Below are positions 16,934 to 26,500 of a stretch of DNA of 64,000 nt, piece by piece. How positions within the stretch are numbered: the stretch's first letter is position 1; each line of letters starts with the position of its first letter. Made by a program: the position numbers and the translations under genes. A model generated the notes under the pieces. That model was given only the letters and a program-made list of their open reading frames with translations, was not told the origin of the DNA and did not search any database. Origin of the DNA: Mycobacterium palustre (GTDB lineage Bacteria > Actinomycetota > Actinomycetes > Mycobacteriales > Mycobacteriaceae); assembly GCF_002101785.1 (NCBI RefSeq), contig NZ_LQPJ01000127.1, forward strand, positions 1-64,000, in the 5' to 3' direction.

Positions 16934-18106
16934 ATGCCCCTTCGCGAGGCCCCGGTCGACCTGCCCGCCGTACAGCCGGGCCCCGGGCAGCCGTTCGGTT
17001 TGTACGTGCACGTCCCGTTCTGCATCACGCGCTGCGGCTACTGCGATTTCAACACCTACACGCCGGCCGAGCTGGGCGGCGTCAACCCCGACGCCTGGCT
17101 GAGCGCGCTGGGCTCGGAGCTCGAGCTGGCGGCCGCGCGGCTGGGCGGACCGACCGTGGCCACCGTGTTCGTCGGCGGGGGCACCCCGTCTCTGCTGGGC
17201 GGCGAGCGGGTGGCCGGGCTGCTGAGCATGGTGCGCGAGCACTTCACGCTGGCGCCCGGCGCCGAGGTCACCACCGAAGCCAACCCCGAGTCGGCGTGGC
17301 CGGACTTCTTCGCGGCGATCCGGGACGCCGGATACACGCGCGTGTCGCTGGGCATGCAGTCGGTGGTCCCGCACGTGCTGGGGGTCCTCGACCGGATCCA
17401 CACCCCGAACCGGTCGGCCGCCGCGGCCCGCGAGGCGCTGGCCGCGGGATTCGACCACGTCAGCCTGGACTTGATCTACGGAACCCCCGGGGAGTCCGAC
17501 GACGACCTGCTGCGGTCGGTCGACACGGCGGTCGAGACCGGCGTCGACCACGTCTCCGCCTACGCCCTGGTCGTCGAGGAGGGCACGGCGCTGGCCCGCC
17601 GGGTCCGGCGCGGCGAACTGTCCGCTCCCGACGAGGACGTGCTGGCGCGCCGCTACGAATTGGTCGACGAGCGGCTCTCGGCGGCGGGCCTGACGTGGTA
17701 CGAGGTGTCCAACTGGTCGCGGCCGGGAGGTGAGTGCCGGCACAACCTCGGCTACTGGGACGGCGGGCAGTGGTGGGGTGCGGGCCCGGGCGCGCACGGC
17801 TTCGTCGGCGTCACGCGCTGGTGGAACGTCAAGCATCCCAACGCTTATGCCCAGGCGTTGGCCGGCGGTGCGCTGCCGGTGGCCGGTTTCGAGCAGCTCG
17901 ACGCCGAAGCCCGCCACACCGAGGACGTGCTGTTGAAGATCCGCCTGCGTCGCGGCCTTCCGCTCGAGCTGCTGGGCGAGGCCGAACGCGAACGCGCCGA
18001 GGGCGCCGTCGCCGACGGGTTGTTGGTTCCCGACGGCGACCGATTGGTGCTCACCGCACGCGGGCGGCTGCTCGCCGACGGGGTGGTGCGGGCGCTGCTG
18101 GACTAG
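16934..18106 (+). CDS. hemW: Radical SAM heme chaperone HemW (annotated as HemN in M. tuberculosis)
   Basis: A 390-residue radical SAM protein. The [4Fe-4S]-SAM motif is C30-ITR-C34-GY-C37, preceded by YVHVPFC. Other family marks are FVGGGTPSLL, TTEANPES, RVSLGMQSV and DLIYGTPGESDDD. Proteins with the CxxxCxxC motif directly followed by DFNTY are HemW, thought to insert heme into respiratory proteins, rather than the coproporphyrinogen oxidase HemN; this distinction is from family knowledge. ATG 16934 was chosen. In M. tuberculosis rpfD and Rv2390c lie between this gene and nirA; here only about 145 bases separate it from the nirA leader frame. Confidence 0.9.
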   Translation: MPLREAPVDLPAVQPGPGQPFGLYVHVPFCITRCGYCDFNTYTPAELGGVNPDAWLSALGSELELAAARLGGPTVATVFVGGGTPSLLGGERVAGLLSMVREHFTLAPGAEVTTEANPESAWPDFFAAIRDAGYTRVSLGMQSVVPHVLGVLDRIHTPNRSAAAAREALAAGFDHVSLDLIYGTPGESDDDLLRSVDTAVETGVDHVSAYALVVEEGTALARRVRRGELSAPDEDVLARRYELVDERLSAAGLTWYEVSNWSRPGGECRHNLGYWDGGQWWGAGPGAHGFVGVTRWWNVKHPNAYAQALAGGALPVAGFEQLDAEARHTEDVLLKIRLRRGLPLELLGEAERERAEGAVADGLLVPDGDRLVLTARGRLLADGVVRALLD

Positions 18107-18139
18107 TAGCTCCGGAAACCAGCGCCGACGCAGCCGTAA

Positions 18140-18230
18140 TCTTCGATAAATCCGAAATCAAAAAAGCAGCGGCGGCTTGTGAAATTGTGCGTGAAGTTTT
18201 GCCAGAACCCCTGAAGCATCGGCGCCTCGC
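18140..18230 (-). pseudogene. Decayed 5' fragment of a second SbtA-like transporter gene
   Basis: Read on the minus strand from ATG 18217-18219, this stretch gives MLQGFWQNFTHNF and, after a one-base slip, KPPLLFF. That is nearly the start of the intact neighbour at 19627, MLQEFWHNFTHNLFKPLLLFF. The similarity includes the GGCGCC before the start codon. After about 80 bases it fades. The copy is out of frame and has no further coding match, so it is a relic of a tandem duplication or of a deleted paralogue. Confidence 0.6.
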
Positions 18231-18337
18231 GGGAATTCGGTCCGGCCGCGGGGAAAGCGACACGAGGAGTTTTCCTGGCTGAATCAACGCATTAACGCAT
18301 GCTTAACAATATCGTTTCCTCGGCGGGCGAATTGAGA

Positions 18338-18364
18338 GCGGCGCGGTGCTTTACACCGCGCCGC
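18338..18364. terminator. Strong hairpin between convergent hemW and the SbtA-like gene
   Basis: A perfect 11-base-pair inverted repeat, GCGGCGCGGTG and CACCGCGCCGC, with the five-base loop CTTTA. It stands 24 bases beyond the stop of the minus-strand transporter and about 230 bases after hemW. There is no T-run on either side, as is common for mycobacterial hairpin terminators. It could serve both directions. Confidence 0.65.
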
Positions 18365-18388
18365 CGTCGTCGCCAGGGCGAAACGTCC

Positions 18389-19627
18389 TTAGGTGAACCA
18401 GTGCCCGATCAAGCGATTGATCTCGACGTAGAGCGGGATGCCGATGGTGACGTTGTAGGAGAACGTCAGGCCGAGCGATGCCGCCAACGGCAGGGTGGGG
18501 CTGGCTTCGGGGATGGCCAGCCGCTGGACCGCCGGGACGGCGATGTAGGACGCCGCGCCGCACAGCACCGCGAACAGGACGTAGGTGCCCGGCTTGAAGT
18601 CGGTGTGGGTGAGGTAGGCGTAGCAGTGGGCGACGAGCATCCCCAGCGGGGCGAAGATGTTCGGCGCGAGCAGCCCGAAGAAGATGAAGCCCGGACCGGC
18701 CGATCGCAGGTCCCGCAGCTTGCGCGACGCGGTCATTCCCATCTCGAGCAGGAACAGGCACAGCACACCCTGGAAGGCCAGCACGAAGAACTTGTCGTCG
18801 TCGGCAACGACCTTCTGGCCCTGCAGCCCGCTGATCAGGCCGATCAGGATGCCGCCGAAGAGCAGGACGAGACCGGGGTTGAGGAAGACCTCCTGCAGCA
18901 GCTCCCGAGAAAACAGCGGCATCCGCTTGGCCTTGCCGATCGCCGGGCTCTGGTCGGGCTCCCAGTTGGGATGCTCGAGCTTTTCCATCGAGAGTTCGAG
19001 CTCCTGCTCGAGGCCCCGGTCGTTCTCGGCCTCCAGGCTGCCGCCGTGCGGGGGGCGCGCGGCGGTGCCGGGGCCCACCCCCACCCGGACCGGCGGCGTG
19101 TAGCCGGCCTCGTCGGGCATGTAGCCCGCCTCGTCGAGGCCGCGGTGGCGCAGCCGCGCCACCAGGTACAGCGCCACCAGGCAGCCCGGGACCTCCATGA
19201 CGGCCAGCATCACCGGCATGTAGGCGTTGAACGCCATCCCGATGGCGGCCAGCACGGCCACGCAGGTGGCGAACGTCCCCGCCGAGTCCGACCCGTAGTA
19301 ACCGGCGACGGTCGCCTTGTCGACGCGCCGCATGGAGGTCAACCGGCCCAGCAGGAAGTAGGCCAGGAATCCGAGGGTGATGTTCAACAGGAAGCCCAAC
19401 ACCACGAAGCCGACGATGTTGCCGACCTCGTCGGGTCGGATCGTGGCGAGCTCTTCACCGCCGTGCCAGCCGATGGCCAGCAGCAGGTACATCGTCAGGC
19501 CCTGGTAAATCACATAGGGGAATTCAAACCGCACCTTGAGGATCGGGATCAGGAACCCGAAGTAGAAAAAGAGAAGAAGCGGCTTGAACAGGTTGTGCGT
19601 GAAGTTGTGCCAAAACTCTTGCAGCAT
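18389..19627 (-). CDS. SbtA-family (DUF897-type) sodium/bicarbonate-transporter-like membrane protein
   Basis: A polytopic membrane protein of 412 residues, equivalent to M. tuberculosis Rv2387. About ten hydrophobic helices fall in two inverted halves. The halves are joined by a polar, acidic cytoplasmic loop (roughly residues 165-240, GLDEAGYMPDEAGYTP to KLEHPNWEPD). Family-like segments are VDKATVAGYYGSDSAGTFAT, LLFGGILIGLISG and RKLRDLRSAGPGFIFFG. SbtA proteins import bicarbonate with sodium in cyanobacteria; the substrate here is not known. The start at 19627 has AGAGG six bases upstream; another ATG lies 13 codons earlier. Confidence 0.75.
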   Translation of the reverse strand: MLQEFWHNFTHNLFKPLLLFFYFGFLIPILKVRFEFPYVIYQGLTMYLLLAIGWHGGEELATIRPDEVGNIVGFVVLGFLLNITLGFLAYFLLGRLTSMRRVDKATVAGYYGSDSAGTFATCVAVLAAIGMAFNAYMPVMLAVMEVPGCLVALYLVARLRHRGLDEAGYMPDEAGYTPPVRVGVGPGTAARPPHGGSLEAENDRGLEQELELSMEKLEHPNWEPDQSPAIGKAKRMPLFSRELLQEVFLNPGLVLLFGGILIGLISGLQGQKVVADDDKFFVLAFQGVLCLFLLEMGMTASRKLRDLRSAGPGFIFFGLLAPNIFAPLGMLVAHCYAYLTHTDFKPGTYVLFAVLCGAASYIAVPAVQRLAIPEASPTLPLAASLGLTFSYNVTIGIPLYVEINRLIGHWFT

Positions 19628-20313
19628 GGGCGCCTCTCTAATTGATGCGGTGATCAAGGGAAGCACCGCCCGTGACCGGGCCTAACCACCAACATCCCCA
19701 GACCGTGCAGAAATTTAGCCCCGCGATTACGGCGTCGCCACTCGGAAGCGGCCCACAATCCCCAGGTTTGGGCGTGTGCGGCCCATCGGGCCGGTTTTGC
19801 TAAAGCGCGTGGTCACAGCGGTGCAGGTAGGGCCATTGAGCGGGGATTGGCGTGAATCCACTGTGATTATTCTGTGTGTTGACTGGAAAGTGGCGTGTCG
19901 CCCGGCGGGCGACCGTGGCCGCCGCCCCAATCGTCGGGCGCCCGCCGGCGGGTCGACGGGACCGGACCTCACACCGAAGACCTGCAACCCGTGAGGGTTT
20001 CGCGACGCCTGAGACGAGTCGCCAGCGCCCGGCCGGCGCCCTCGGTGCTGGAAATCCCGGGCAATCCGTAGCCGGGGGCTCCCAGGATTCTCACAAACCC
20101 GAAAGCCTGGCGCCGCGAACAGGGTGTCGGGCGTCATCGCGGGTGCACGGCAAATTGTTAGCTGGAGCACGCCGAAAAAGCCGGTCGTAAAAGTTGTGTT
20201 AACGCCGCGCCCACCGGGCCGAACGGCCGTTTCGCGGCGCGCGAACCTCCTCTCCGGCGCCGCGGGCAACCGGCGGGGACGCGCCGCGGGCGGGAGGGGT
20301 CGCGCGCGGCTTC
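19628..20313. other. Long divergent intergenic region between the SbtA-like gene and mbtI
   Basis: About 690 bases with no convincing gene. A 180-codon minus-strand frame at 19727-20269 exists but has an irregular, arginine- and proline-rich composition and no family signs. The stretch nearest the transporter is richer in A and T than its surroundings (CAGAAATTTAGCC near 19710) and may hold its promoter. The part near mbtI leads into an IdeR box. Confidence 0.5.
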
Positions 20314-20332
20314 ATAGGTTAGGCTACATTTA
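20314..20332 (+). promoter_or_regulatory. IdeR (iron box)-like operator of mbtI
   Basis: ATAGGTTAGGCTACATTTA matches 14 of the 19 positions of the IdeR consensus TTAGGTTAGGCTAACCTAA, with the left half and centre nearly perfect. TAGGCT at 20320-20325 also fits a -10 element, so iron-loaded IdeR would cover the promoter. The box ends four bases before the mbtI GTG, which implies a very short or leaderless mRNA. Confidence 0.8.
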
Positions 20333-20336
20333 CTTC

Positions 20337-21689
20337 GTGACCGAGGTCAGCGTCGAGACGAGTCCCATCGGCACGGCGTCGCCGCCGATCCCCTTGCCTT
20401 CCGGCATCCGTCCGGCCGACGTGGCCGCCGAGCTGGCCTGGGCGCTGCCCGAGCGGCTCGGCGAGGAGTACCTGCTCTACGAGCGCGACGGCCGATGGGT
20501 GCTGGCCAGCGGGGTCCTCGCGATGGTCGAACTCGACAGCGACGAGCTGCGGTTGATCCGCGACGGCGCGACCGAGCGGCAGCGGTGGTCGGGCCGGCCA
20601 GCGCCGGTCCTGGCCGAGGCCGTCGACCGGCTGCTGCTGGAAACCGACCAGCTCTTCGGCTGGGTCGCCTTCGAATTCGGGGTCTACCGCTACGGCCTAC
20701 AGGAGCGGTTGGCGCCGCGAACCCCGTTGGCGCGGCTGTTTTGGCCGCGCACCCGCGTCGTGGTGTCCGGCGAGGGGGTGCGGATCTTCGGCGCGGCGGC
20801 GGGCCACCGGGAGGCGGTCCGCGACCTATTGGACGGCGGCCTGCGCGGGGCGGGCGACCCCCGCGCGGTCGATGTCACCGCCGACCCGTCCGGCTATCGC
20901 GAGCGGGTGGCGGTCGCCGTGACCGAGATCGCGTCGGGCCGCTACCACAAGGTGATCTTGTCCCGTTGCGTCGCGGTGCCTTTCGCGCTCGACTTCCCGG
21001 CCACCTACCGGCTGGGGCGCCGCCACAACACGCCGGTCCGGTCGTTCTTGTTGCGGCTCGGCGGGATACGCGCCGTGGGCTACAGCCCCGAACTCGTGGC
21101 GGCCGTCCGGCACGACGGGGTCGTGGTGACCGAGCCCCTGGCCGGCACCCGCGCGCTCGGCCGGGGCGCCGCGCACGACCGGCGGGCCCGTGAGGACCTG
21201 GAGTCCAACTCCAAAGAGATTGTGGAGCATGCCATTTCGGTGCGCAGCTCGCTACAGGAAATGACCGAGATCGCCGAGCCCGGCACCGCGGTCGTCGCCG
21301 ACTTCATGACAGTGCGGGAGCGGGGGAGCGTGCAACACCTGGGCTCCACCGTCACCGGCAGGCTGGCCGCCGCCCGCGACCGGATGGACGCGCTGGAAGC
21401 CCTGTTCCCGGCGGTCACCGCGTCGGGCATCCCGAAGGCGTCCGGCGTCGAGGCGATCCTGCGGCTCGATGAAGGGCCCCGCGGCCTGTATTCCGGTGCG
21501 GTCGTCATGGTTTCGGCGGACGGCGGGTTGGACGCGGCGCTGACCCTGCGGGCCGCCTACGAGTACGACGACCGGACGTGGCTGCGCGCGGGCGCCGGGA
21601 TCATCGAGGCATCCGAACCCGAGCGCGAGTTCGAGGAAACCTGCGAAAAGCTGTCCACGCTCGCCCCGTATCTGGTCCCGCGGCGGTAA
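20337..21689 (+). CDS. mbtI: Salicylate synthase MbtI
   Basis: A 450-residue chorismate-utilising enzyme that makes salicylate, the first precursor of mycobactin, by isomerisation to isochorismate and pyruvate elimination. The general base Lys205 is in RYHKVILSR. Other conserved segments are ELDSDELR, ETDQLFGWVAFEFGVYRYGLQ, TEPLAGTRALGRG, LESNSKEIVEHAISVRSSLQE, and ECxK-like GIIEASEPEREFEETCEKL at the end. The GTG at 20337 was chosen because it gives the same length as M. tuberculosis MbtI (450 aa) and lies just after the IdeR box. It converges with mbtA; mbtJ, which separates them in M. tuberculosis, is missing. Confidence 0.96.
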   Translation: MTEVSVETSPIGTASPPIPLPSGIRPADVAAELAWALPERLGEEYLLYERDGRWVLASGVLAMVELDSDELRLIRDGATERQRWSGRPAPVLAEAVDRLLLETDQLFGWVAFEFGVYRYGLQERLAPRTPLARLFWPRTRVVVSGEGVRIFGAAAGHREAVRDLLDGGLRGAGDPRAVDVTADPSGYRERVAVAVTEIASGRYHKVILSRCVAVPFALDFPATYRLGRRHNTPVRSFLLRLGGIRAVGYSPELVAAVRHDGVVVTEPLAGTRALGRGAAHDRRAREDLESNSKEIVEHAISVRSSLQEMTEIAEPGTAVVADFMTVRERGSVQHLGSTVTGRLAAARDRMDALEALFPAVTASGIPKASGVEAILRLDEGPRGLYSGAVVMVSADGGLDAALTLRAAYEYDDRTWLRAGAGIIEASEPEREFEETCEKLSTLAPYLVPRR

Positions 21690-21748
21690 GGCGGCGCTCT
21701 GCTCGACGACGAAGGAACGCTCAGCGGGGGACAATAGGCGTTTTCACG

Positions 21749-23467
21749 TCAACGGTCCCCCGAACACGTTTCGGGCCGCCGCCGCCCGGGTACCAAGGTC
21801 GCTCCGTGCCGCCCCGGGGTGGCGGCGTCACCGAGTTGGCAAACGATCGCCTTCTTGTCCACCTTGCCGATCGGCGTGGTGGGCAGGGCGGCCATCGCGA
21901 CCAGCATGTCGGGGCGGGCGTGGGTGGCCACCCCCCGCGCGTCGAGATGGGCGTTCAGCTCCGCGAGGCCGATCGGCTCTCCGGCGAAAACGACTGCCGC
22001 GCAAATCTTTTCACCCAGATAGGGATCGGGCAGGGGGACCGCGGCGACCGAGAAGATCGCGGGATGGCTCAACATCTGCTCTTCCAGGTCGGCCGCGGCG
22101 ATCGTTTCCCCGCCACGGCAGATGACGTCTTTGACCCGGCCGGTGACCACCAGGTAGCCGTCGCCCCTGCGGCGCACGAGGTCGCCGCTGCGGTAGAAGC
22201 CGGCGGGATCGAAGGCGCGCTCGTTGTCGCGTTCCGCGCGGAAATAACCGTTGATCGTGTACGGCCCGCGCACCAACAGCTCGCCCTCCTCGCCGGCCGC
22301 CACGGGCTCGCCCGCGCCGTCGACGACGCGGACTTCGTCGGCGGCACACAACGGGCGCCCCTGGGTGTTCTCGACGATCTCGGGCGGGTCGTCCAGGCGG
22401 GTGTAGCACAGCAGCCCCTCGGCCATCCCGAACACCTGCTGCAGGCCCGGGGTCAGCGCGGCGCGCACCAGCCGGGCGTCCTCCGGCTCCAGCTTGGCCC
22501 CGCCAACTTGCAGCAGCCGCAACGACTTCGGCGGCTGCGGCTCCCATTCGCAGGCGCGCGCCCACAGCCTGGCCAGGGTCGGCACCAGGGCGGTGACGGT
22601 GACGCCATGGCGCGCGATGGCGGCGAAGGCGGCCTCGGGGCTGGGGTCGGTGCCCAGCACGGTGGTGGCGCCCGCAGTCATCGCGCCGAGCAGGCCCGGG
22701 CAGGCCAGCGGGAAGTTATGGCCCGCCGCCAGCACCGCGAGGTAGACGTCGTCGGCGCCGAGCCGGCACAGTTCGGCGCTCGCGGTCGCGTTGTACAGGT
22801 AGTCGTCGTGGGTGCGCGGAATCAGCTTGGGCATGCCGGTGGTGCCCCCGGAAACCAGCAGCAGCGCGGGCGACGCCGGGTCGGCCGTCGGCGGCGGTGC
22901 CTGCGCGGGGCTTTCGTCGCACAGCCGCGCCCACGGGATGAACGGTCCGGCGTCGCCGTCGACGATCACGTGGCGCAGCGCGGGCTGATCCCGCAGCAGG
23001 TCACCCGCCATGGACCGATAGTCGAAACCGCCGGCGGCGTCGGCGATCACCAGCGCGCTCGCCTGGCTCACGGCGGCGAAGTGCGCCAGTTCGGCGGCCC
23101 GGTGACCGGGCAGGCACAGCACCGGGATCGCCCCGGCCCGCAACAACCCGAACAGCGCCACCACGAACTGGCAACCGTTGGGCAGCTGCAACAGGACGCG
23201 GTCGCCCGGCGCGATGCCCAGTCCGCGCAGCCCGGCGGCCGCACGGTCGGCCCGCTCGTCGAGTTCGGCATAGCTCACGCCGCGAGGGGCGAGGGCGTCG
23301 ACTACCGCCGTCCGGTCGCGCCAGCGCCGCGCCCCGTCGGTCAGGATCGTGTCCAGGGTCCGACCAGCCCAATAGCCGGCCGCCCGGTAGGCGGCGGCCC
23401 GGTCGGCCGGGAACGGCACGAACCCGTCCATGGCTCCGGCCGACGGCTGCGTCGCGTTCGGGGGCAC
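21749..23467 (-). CDS. mbtA: Salicyl-AMP ligase MbtA
   Basis: A 572-residue stand-alone adenylation enzyme that activates salicylate as salicyl-AMP and loads it onto the aryl carrier domain of MbtB. It has the ANL-superfamily motifs LLVSGGTTGMPKL (A3), VFGMAEGLLCYT (A5, MAEG of aryl-acid ligases), YRSGDLVRRRGDG (A7), VTGRVKDVICRGGE (A8) and the A10 lysine in PTTPIGKVDKKAI. The GTG at 23467 has GAGGAG five bases upstream and gives an N-terminus like that of the M. tuberculosis protein (565 aa). It is divergent from mbtB; the 104-base gap carries the IdeR site. Confidence 0.95.
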   Translation of the reverse strand: MPPNATQPSAGAMDGFVPFPADRAAAYRAAGYWAGRTLDTILTDGARRWRDRTAVVDALAPRGVSYAELDERADRAAAGLRGLGIAPGDRVLLQLPNGCQFVVALFGLLRAGAIPVLCLPGHRAAELAHFAAVSQASALVIADAAGGFDYRSMAGDLLRDQPALRHVIVDGDAGPFIPWARLCDESPAQAPPPTADPASPALLLVSGGTTGMPKLIPRTHDDYLYNATASAELCRLGADDVYLAVLAAGHNFPLACPGLLGAMTAGATTVLGTDPSPEAAFAAIARHGVTVTALVPTLARLWARACEWEPQPPKSLRLLQVGGAKLEPEDARLVRAALTPGLQQVFGMAEGLLCYTRLDDPPEIVENTQGRPLCAADEVRVVDGAGEPVAAGEEGELLVRGPYTINGYFRAERDNERAFDPAGFYRSGDLVRRRGDGYLVVTGRVKDVICRGGETIAAADLEEQMLSHPAIFSVAAVPLPDPYLGEKICAAVVFAGEPIGLAELNAHLDARGVATHARPDMLVAMAALPTTPIGKVDKKAIVCQLGDAATPGRHGATLVPGRRRPETCSGDR

Positions 23468-23539
23468 CTGTCTCCTCAACTTTGATCCGGCGGGGGCGGT
23501 AGCGGCGGCGTAGGCATCGAGGATAGGGTAACCAACAAC

Positions 23540-23558
23540 TTAGGGCAGCCTTTGCTAA
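23540..23558. promoter_or_regulatory. IdeR-box-like site between mbtA and mbtB
   Basis: TTAGGGCAGCCTTTGCTAA matches 13 of 19 positions of the IdeR consensus, with both outer arms (TTAGG and CTAA) intact. A weaker half-site, ATAGGGTAACC, lies just upstream at about 23523-23533. Tandem IdeR sites between mbtA and mbtB are known in M. tuberculosis, so shared iron control of both directions is likely. Confidence 0.65.
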
Positions 23559-23571
23559 TTCAGGAGGATTC

Positions 23572-26500
23572 GTGGTGCGTGCCCCGGCGTGCTCGGAGGA
23601 CATCCGCGCGGAGGTCGCCGAACTGCTCGGCGTCGAAGCCGACGCCATTCACCCAGGTGAGAACCTGATCGGGCAGGGCCTGGACTCGATCCGGATGATG
23701 ACGCTGGCCGGTCGCTGGCGCCGCCGGGGAGTCGCCGTCGATTTCGCGACCCTGAGCGCCGCGCCGACCATCGAGGCCTGGTCCGAGCTGGTCGCGGCCG
23801 GCGCCGGGCGGGGCGGCGACGAACCCGCGCCTGCGGCCGAGGCCGATCACGCCCCCGAGGGCGACCCCTTTCCGCTCGCCCCGATGCAGCACGCGATGTG
23901 GGTGGGCCGCCAGGACAATCAGCGGTTCGGCGGGGTGGCCGGGCACCTCTACGTCGAATTCGACGGCGGCCCGATCGATCCGGACCGGCTGCGCGCGGCG
24001 GCCACCGGGCTGGCGCTGCGCCACCCGATGCTGCGGGTGCGGTTCTTGCCCGACGGCACCCAGCGCGTGGCCCCGCCGCAGGAGTGCGGCGACTTTCCGG
24101 TCACCGTGGTCGATCTGCGCGACGACGACGGGGGCGCCGAGGGGCGGCTGGCCGCCATCCGCGAGGCCAAGTCGCACCAGCAGCTCGTCGGCGCCGTCTT
24201 CGAGCTCACGCTGACGCTGTTGCCGGGCGAGCGCTCCCGGCTGCACGTCGACCTGGACATGCAGGCCGCCGACGCGATGAGCTACCGCACTTTGATGGCC
24301 GACCTGGCCGCCCTCTACGCCGGTCGCGACCTGCCCCCGCTGGGCTACACCTACCGCGAATACCGTCGGGCCGTCGCGCGCCGGGACCGCCAGCCGGACG
24401 TGACCCGCGACGCCGACCGCGAGTGGTGGGCCCGGCGCATCCCGCAGCTGCCCGACCCGCCAGCGCCGCCGTCGACCGGCGGCCCCGACTCGCGCACCAG
24501 CACGCGGCGCTGGCACTGGCTGGACCCGGCGACCCGCGACGCGCTGTTCGCCCGGGCCCGGGCCCGCGGCGTCACGCCCGCGATGGCGCTGGCCGCGGCG
24601 TTCGCCGGCACGCTGGCGCGCTGGTCTGCCACGTCGCGGTTCCTGCTGAACGTCCCGCTGTTCGGGCGGCAGCCCCTGCACCCCGACGTCGACCGGCTGG
24701 TCGGCGACTTCACGTCCTCGCTGCTGCTCGACGTTGATTTCAGCGACCTGGCGGGCGCAAAACACACCGCGGCGGCGCGGGCGCACGCCGTGCAGGACGC
24801 CATGCGCACCGCCGCCGCGCACGCCGCCTACCCCGGGCTCTCGGTGCTGCGCGACCTGAGCCGCCACCGCGGCACCCAGGTGCTGGCGCCGGTCGTGTTC
24901 ACCAGCGCGCTGGGCCTCGGCGAGCTGTTCCACGGCGACGTCACAACGCAATTCGGCACACCGGTGTGGCTGATCTCCCAGGGCCCGCAGGTGCTGCTCG
25001 ACGCGCAGGTCACCGAGTTCGACGGCGGGGTCCTGGTGAACTGGGACGTGCGCGACGGCATGTTCGCGCCCGGCGTCATCGACGCCATGTTCGCCCACCA
25101 CGTCGACGAACTGCTCCGCCTCGCCTCGACCGACGACGCCTGGGACGCCCCCGGCCCGTCGGCGCTGCCCGACGCGCAGCGCGCCGTGCGCGACGCGGCC
25201 AACGGCCGCACCGCCGAGCCCAGCCGGGAAGCGCTGCACGATGGCTTCTTTCGCCGCGCCCGACGGCAGCCCGACGCGCCCGCGATCTTCGCCAGCACGG
25301 GTGACCTCAGCTATGCGCAGCTGCGCCACCAGGCGCTGGCCCTCGCCGCGGCGTTGCGCGCCAACGGGATCGGGGCCGGCGACACGGTCGCCGTGATGGG
25401 TCCCAAGACCGCCGAACAGCTGCCGGCGCTGCTCGGGATCCTGGCCGCCGGCGGCGTGTACCTGCCGATCGGAATCGACCAGCCCCGCGACCGCGCCGAG
25501 CGCATCCTCACCACCGGCGGGGTGCGCCTGGCGCTGGTGTGCGGCGGGCGCCCGTTGTCGTTGCCGGTGCCCGCGTTGGTGATCGCCGACGTGCTGCGCG
25601 ACGCCCCGGCGGTTGACGAAACCGATCCCGCCACAACCGATCCCGCCGAGCTCGCCTACGTGCTGTTCACGTCCGGCTCGACCGGGGAGCCCAAGGGCGT
25701 CGAGATGACGCACGACGGCGCGATGAACACCGTGGAATTCCTCACCCGCCATTTCGGCATCGGCCCCGCCGATAAGTGCCTGGCCCTGTCGACGCTGGAA
25801 TGCGACCTGTCGGTGCTCGACATTTTCGCCACCCTACGGGCCGGCGGGTCGGTCGTCGTCGTCGACGAGGCGCAGCGCCGCGATCCCGACGCCTGGGCCC
25901 GGCTGATCGCCACCCACGGGGTCACCGTGCTGAACTTCCTGCCGGGCTGGCTGGAGATGCTGGTCGAGGTCGGCCACGGACGGCTGCCGTCGCTGCGGGT
26001 GGTCGCCACCGGTGGCGACTGGGTCCGCCCGGGGCTGGCCCGCGCGCTCCAGGCGCAGGCACCCGGCCTGCGCTTCGCCGGGCTGGGCGGCGCCACCGAA
26101 ACCGCGGTGCACGCAACCATTTTCGAGGTCACCGGGGAGCTGCCGGCCGACTGGACCGCGGTGCCCTACGGCCGGCCGTTTCCGAACATCGCCTGCCGGG
26201 TCGTCGACGACACCGGCGCCGACTGCCCCGACTGGGTGCCCGGAGAGCTGTGGTTCTCCGGACGCGGCATCGCCCGGGGCTACCGCGGGCGCGCCGACCT
26301 GACCGCCGAGCGTTTCGTCGAACACGACGGCCGGACCTGGTACCGCAGCGGGGACCTGGCGCGCTACTGGCCGGACGGCACGCTGGAATTCGTCGGCCGC
26401 GCCGACCACCGAATCAAGATCAGCGGCTACCGCGTCGAACTCGGCGAGATCGAGGCCGCGCTGCGGCGGGTGCCCGGCGTGCGCGCGGCCGTGGCCGCGC

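Noticed and set aside
16810..17028. Minus-strand frame over the start of hemW with several Cys
   Set aside because: It was considered as another Cys leader, but the Cys are scattered, the frame overlaps hemW coding sequence and it has no sulfur gene directly downstream; the frame at 16788 is the real candidate.
19727..20269. 180-codon minus-strand frame between the SbtA-like gene and mbtI
   Set aside because: Irregular codon use, Arg/Pro-rich text and no recognisable family; it also covers the likely regulatory region.
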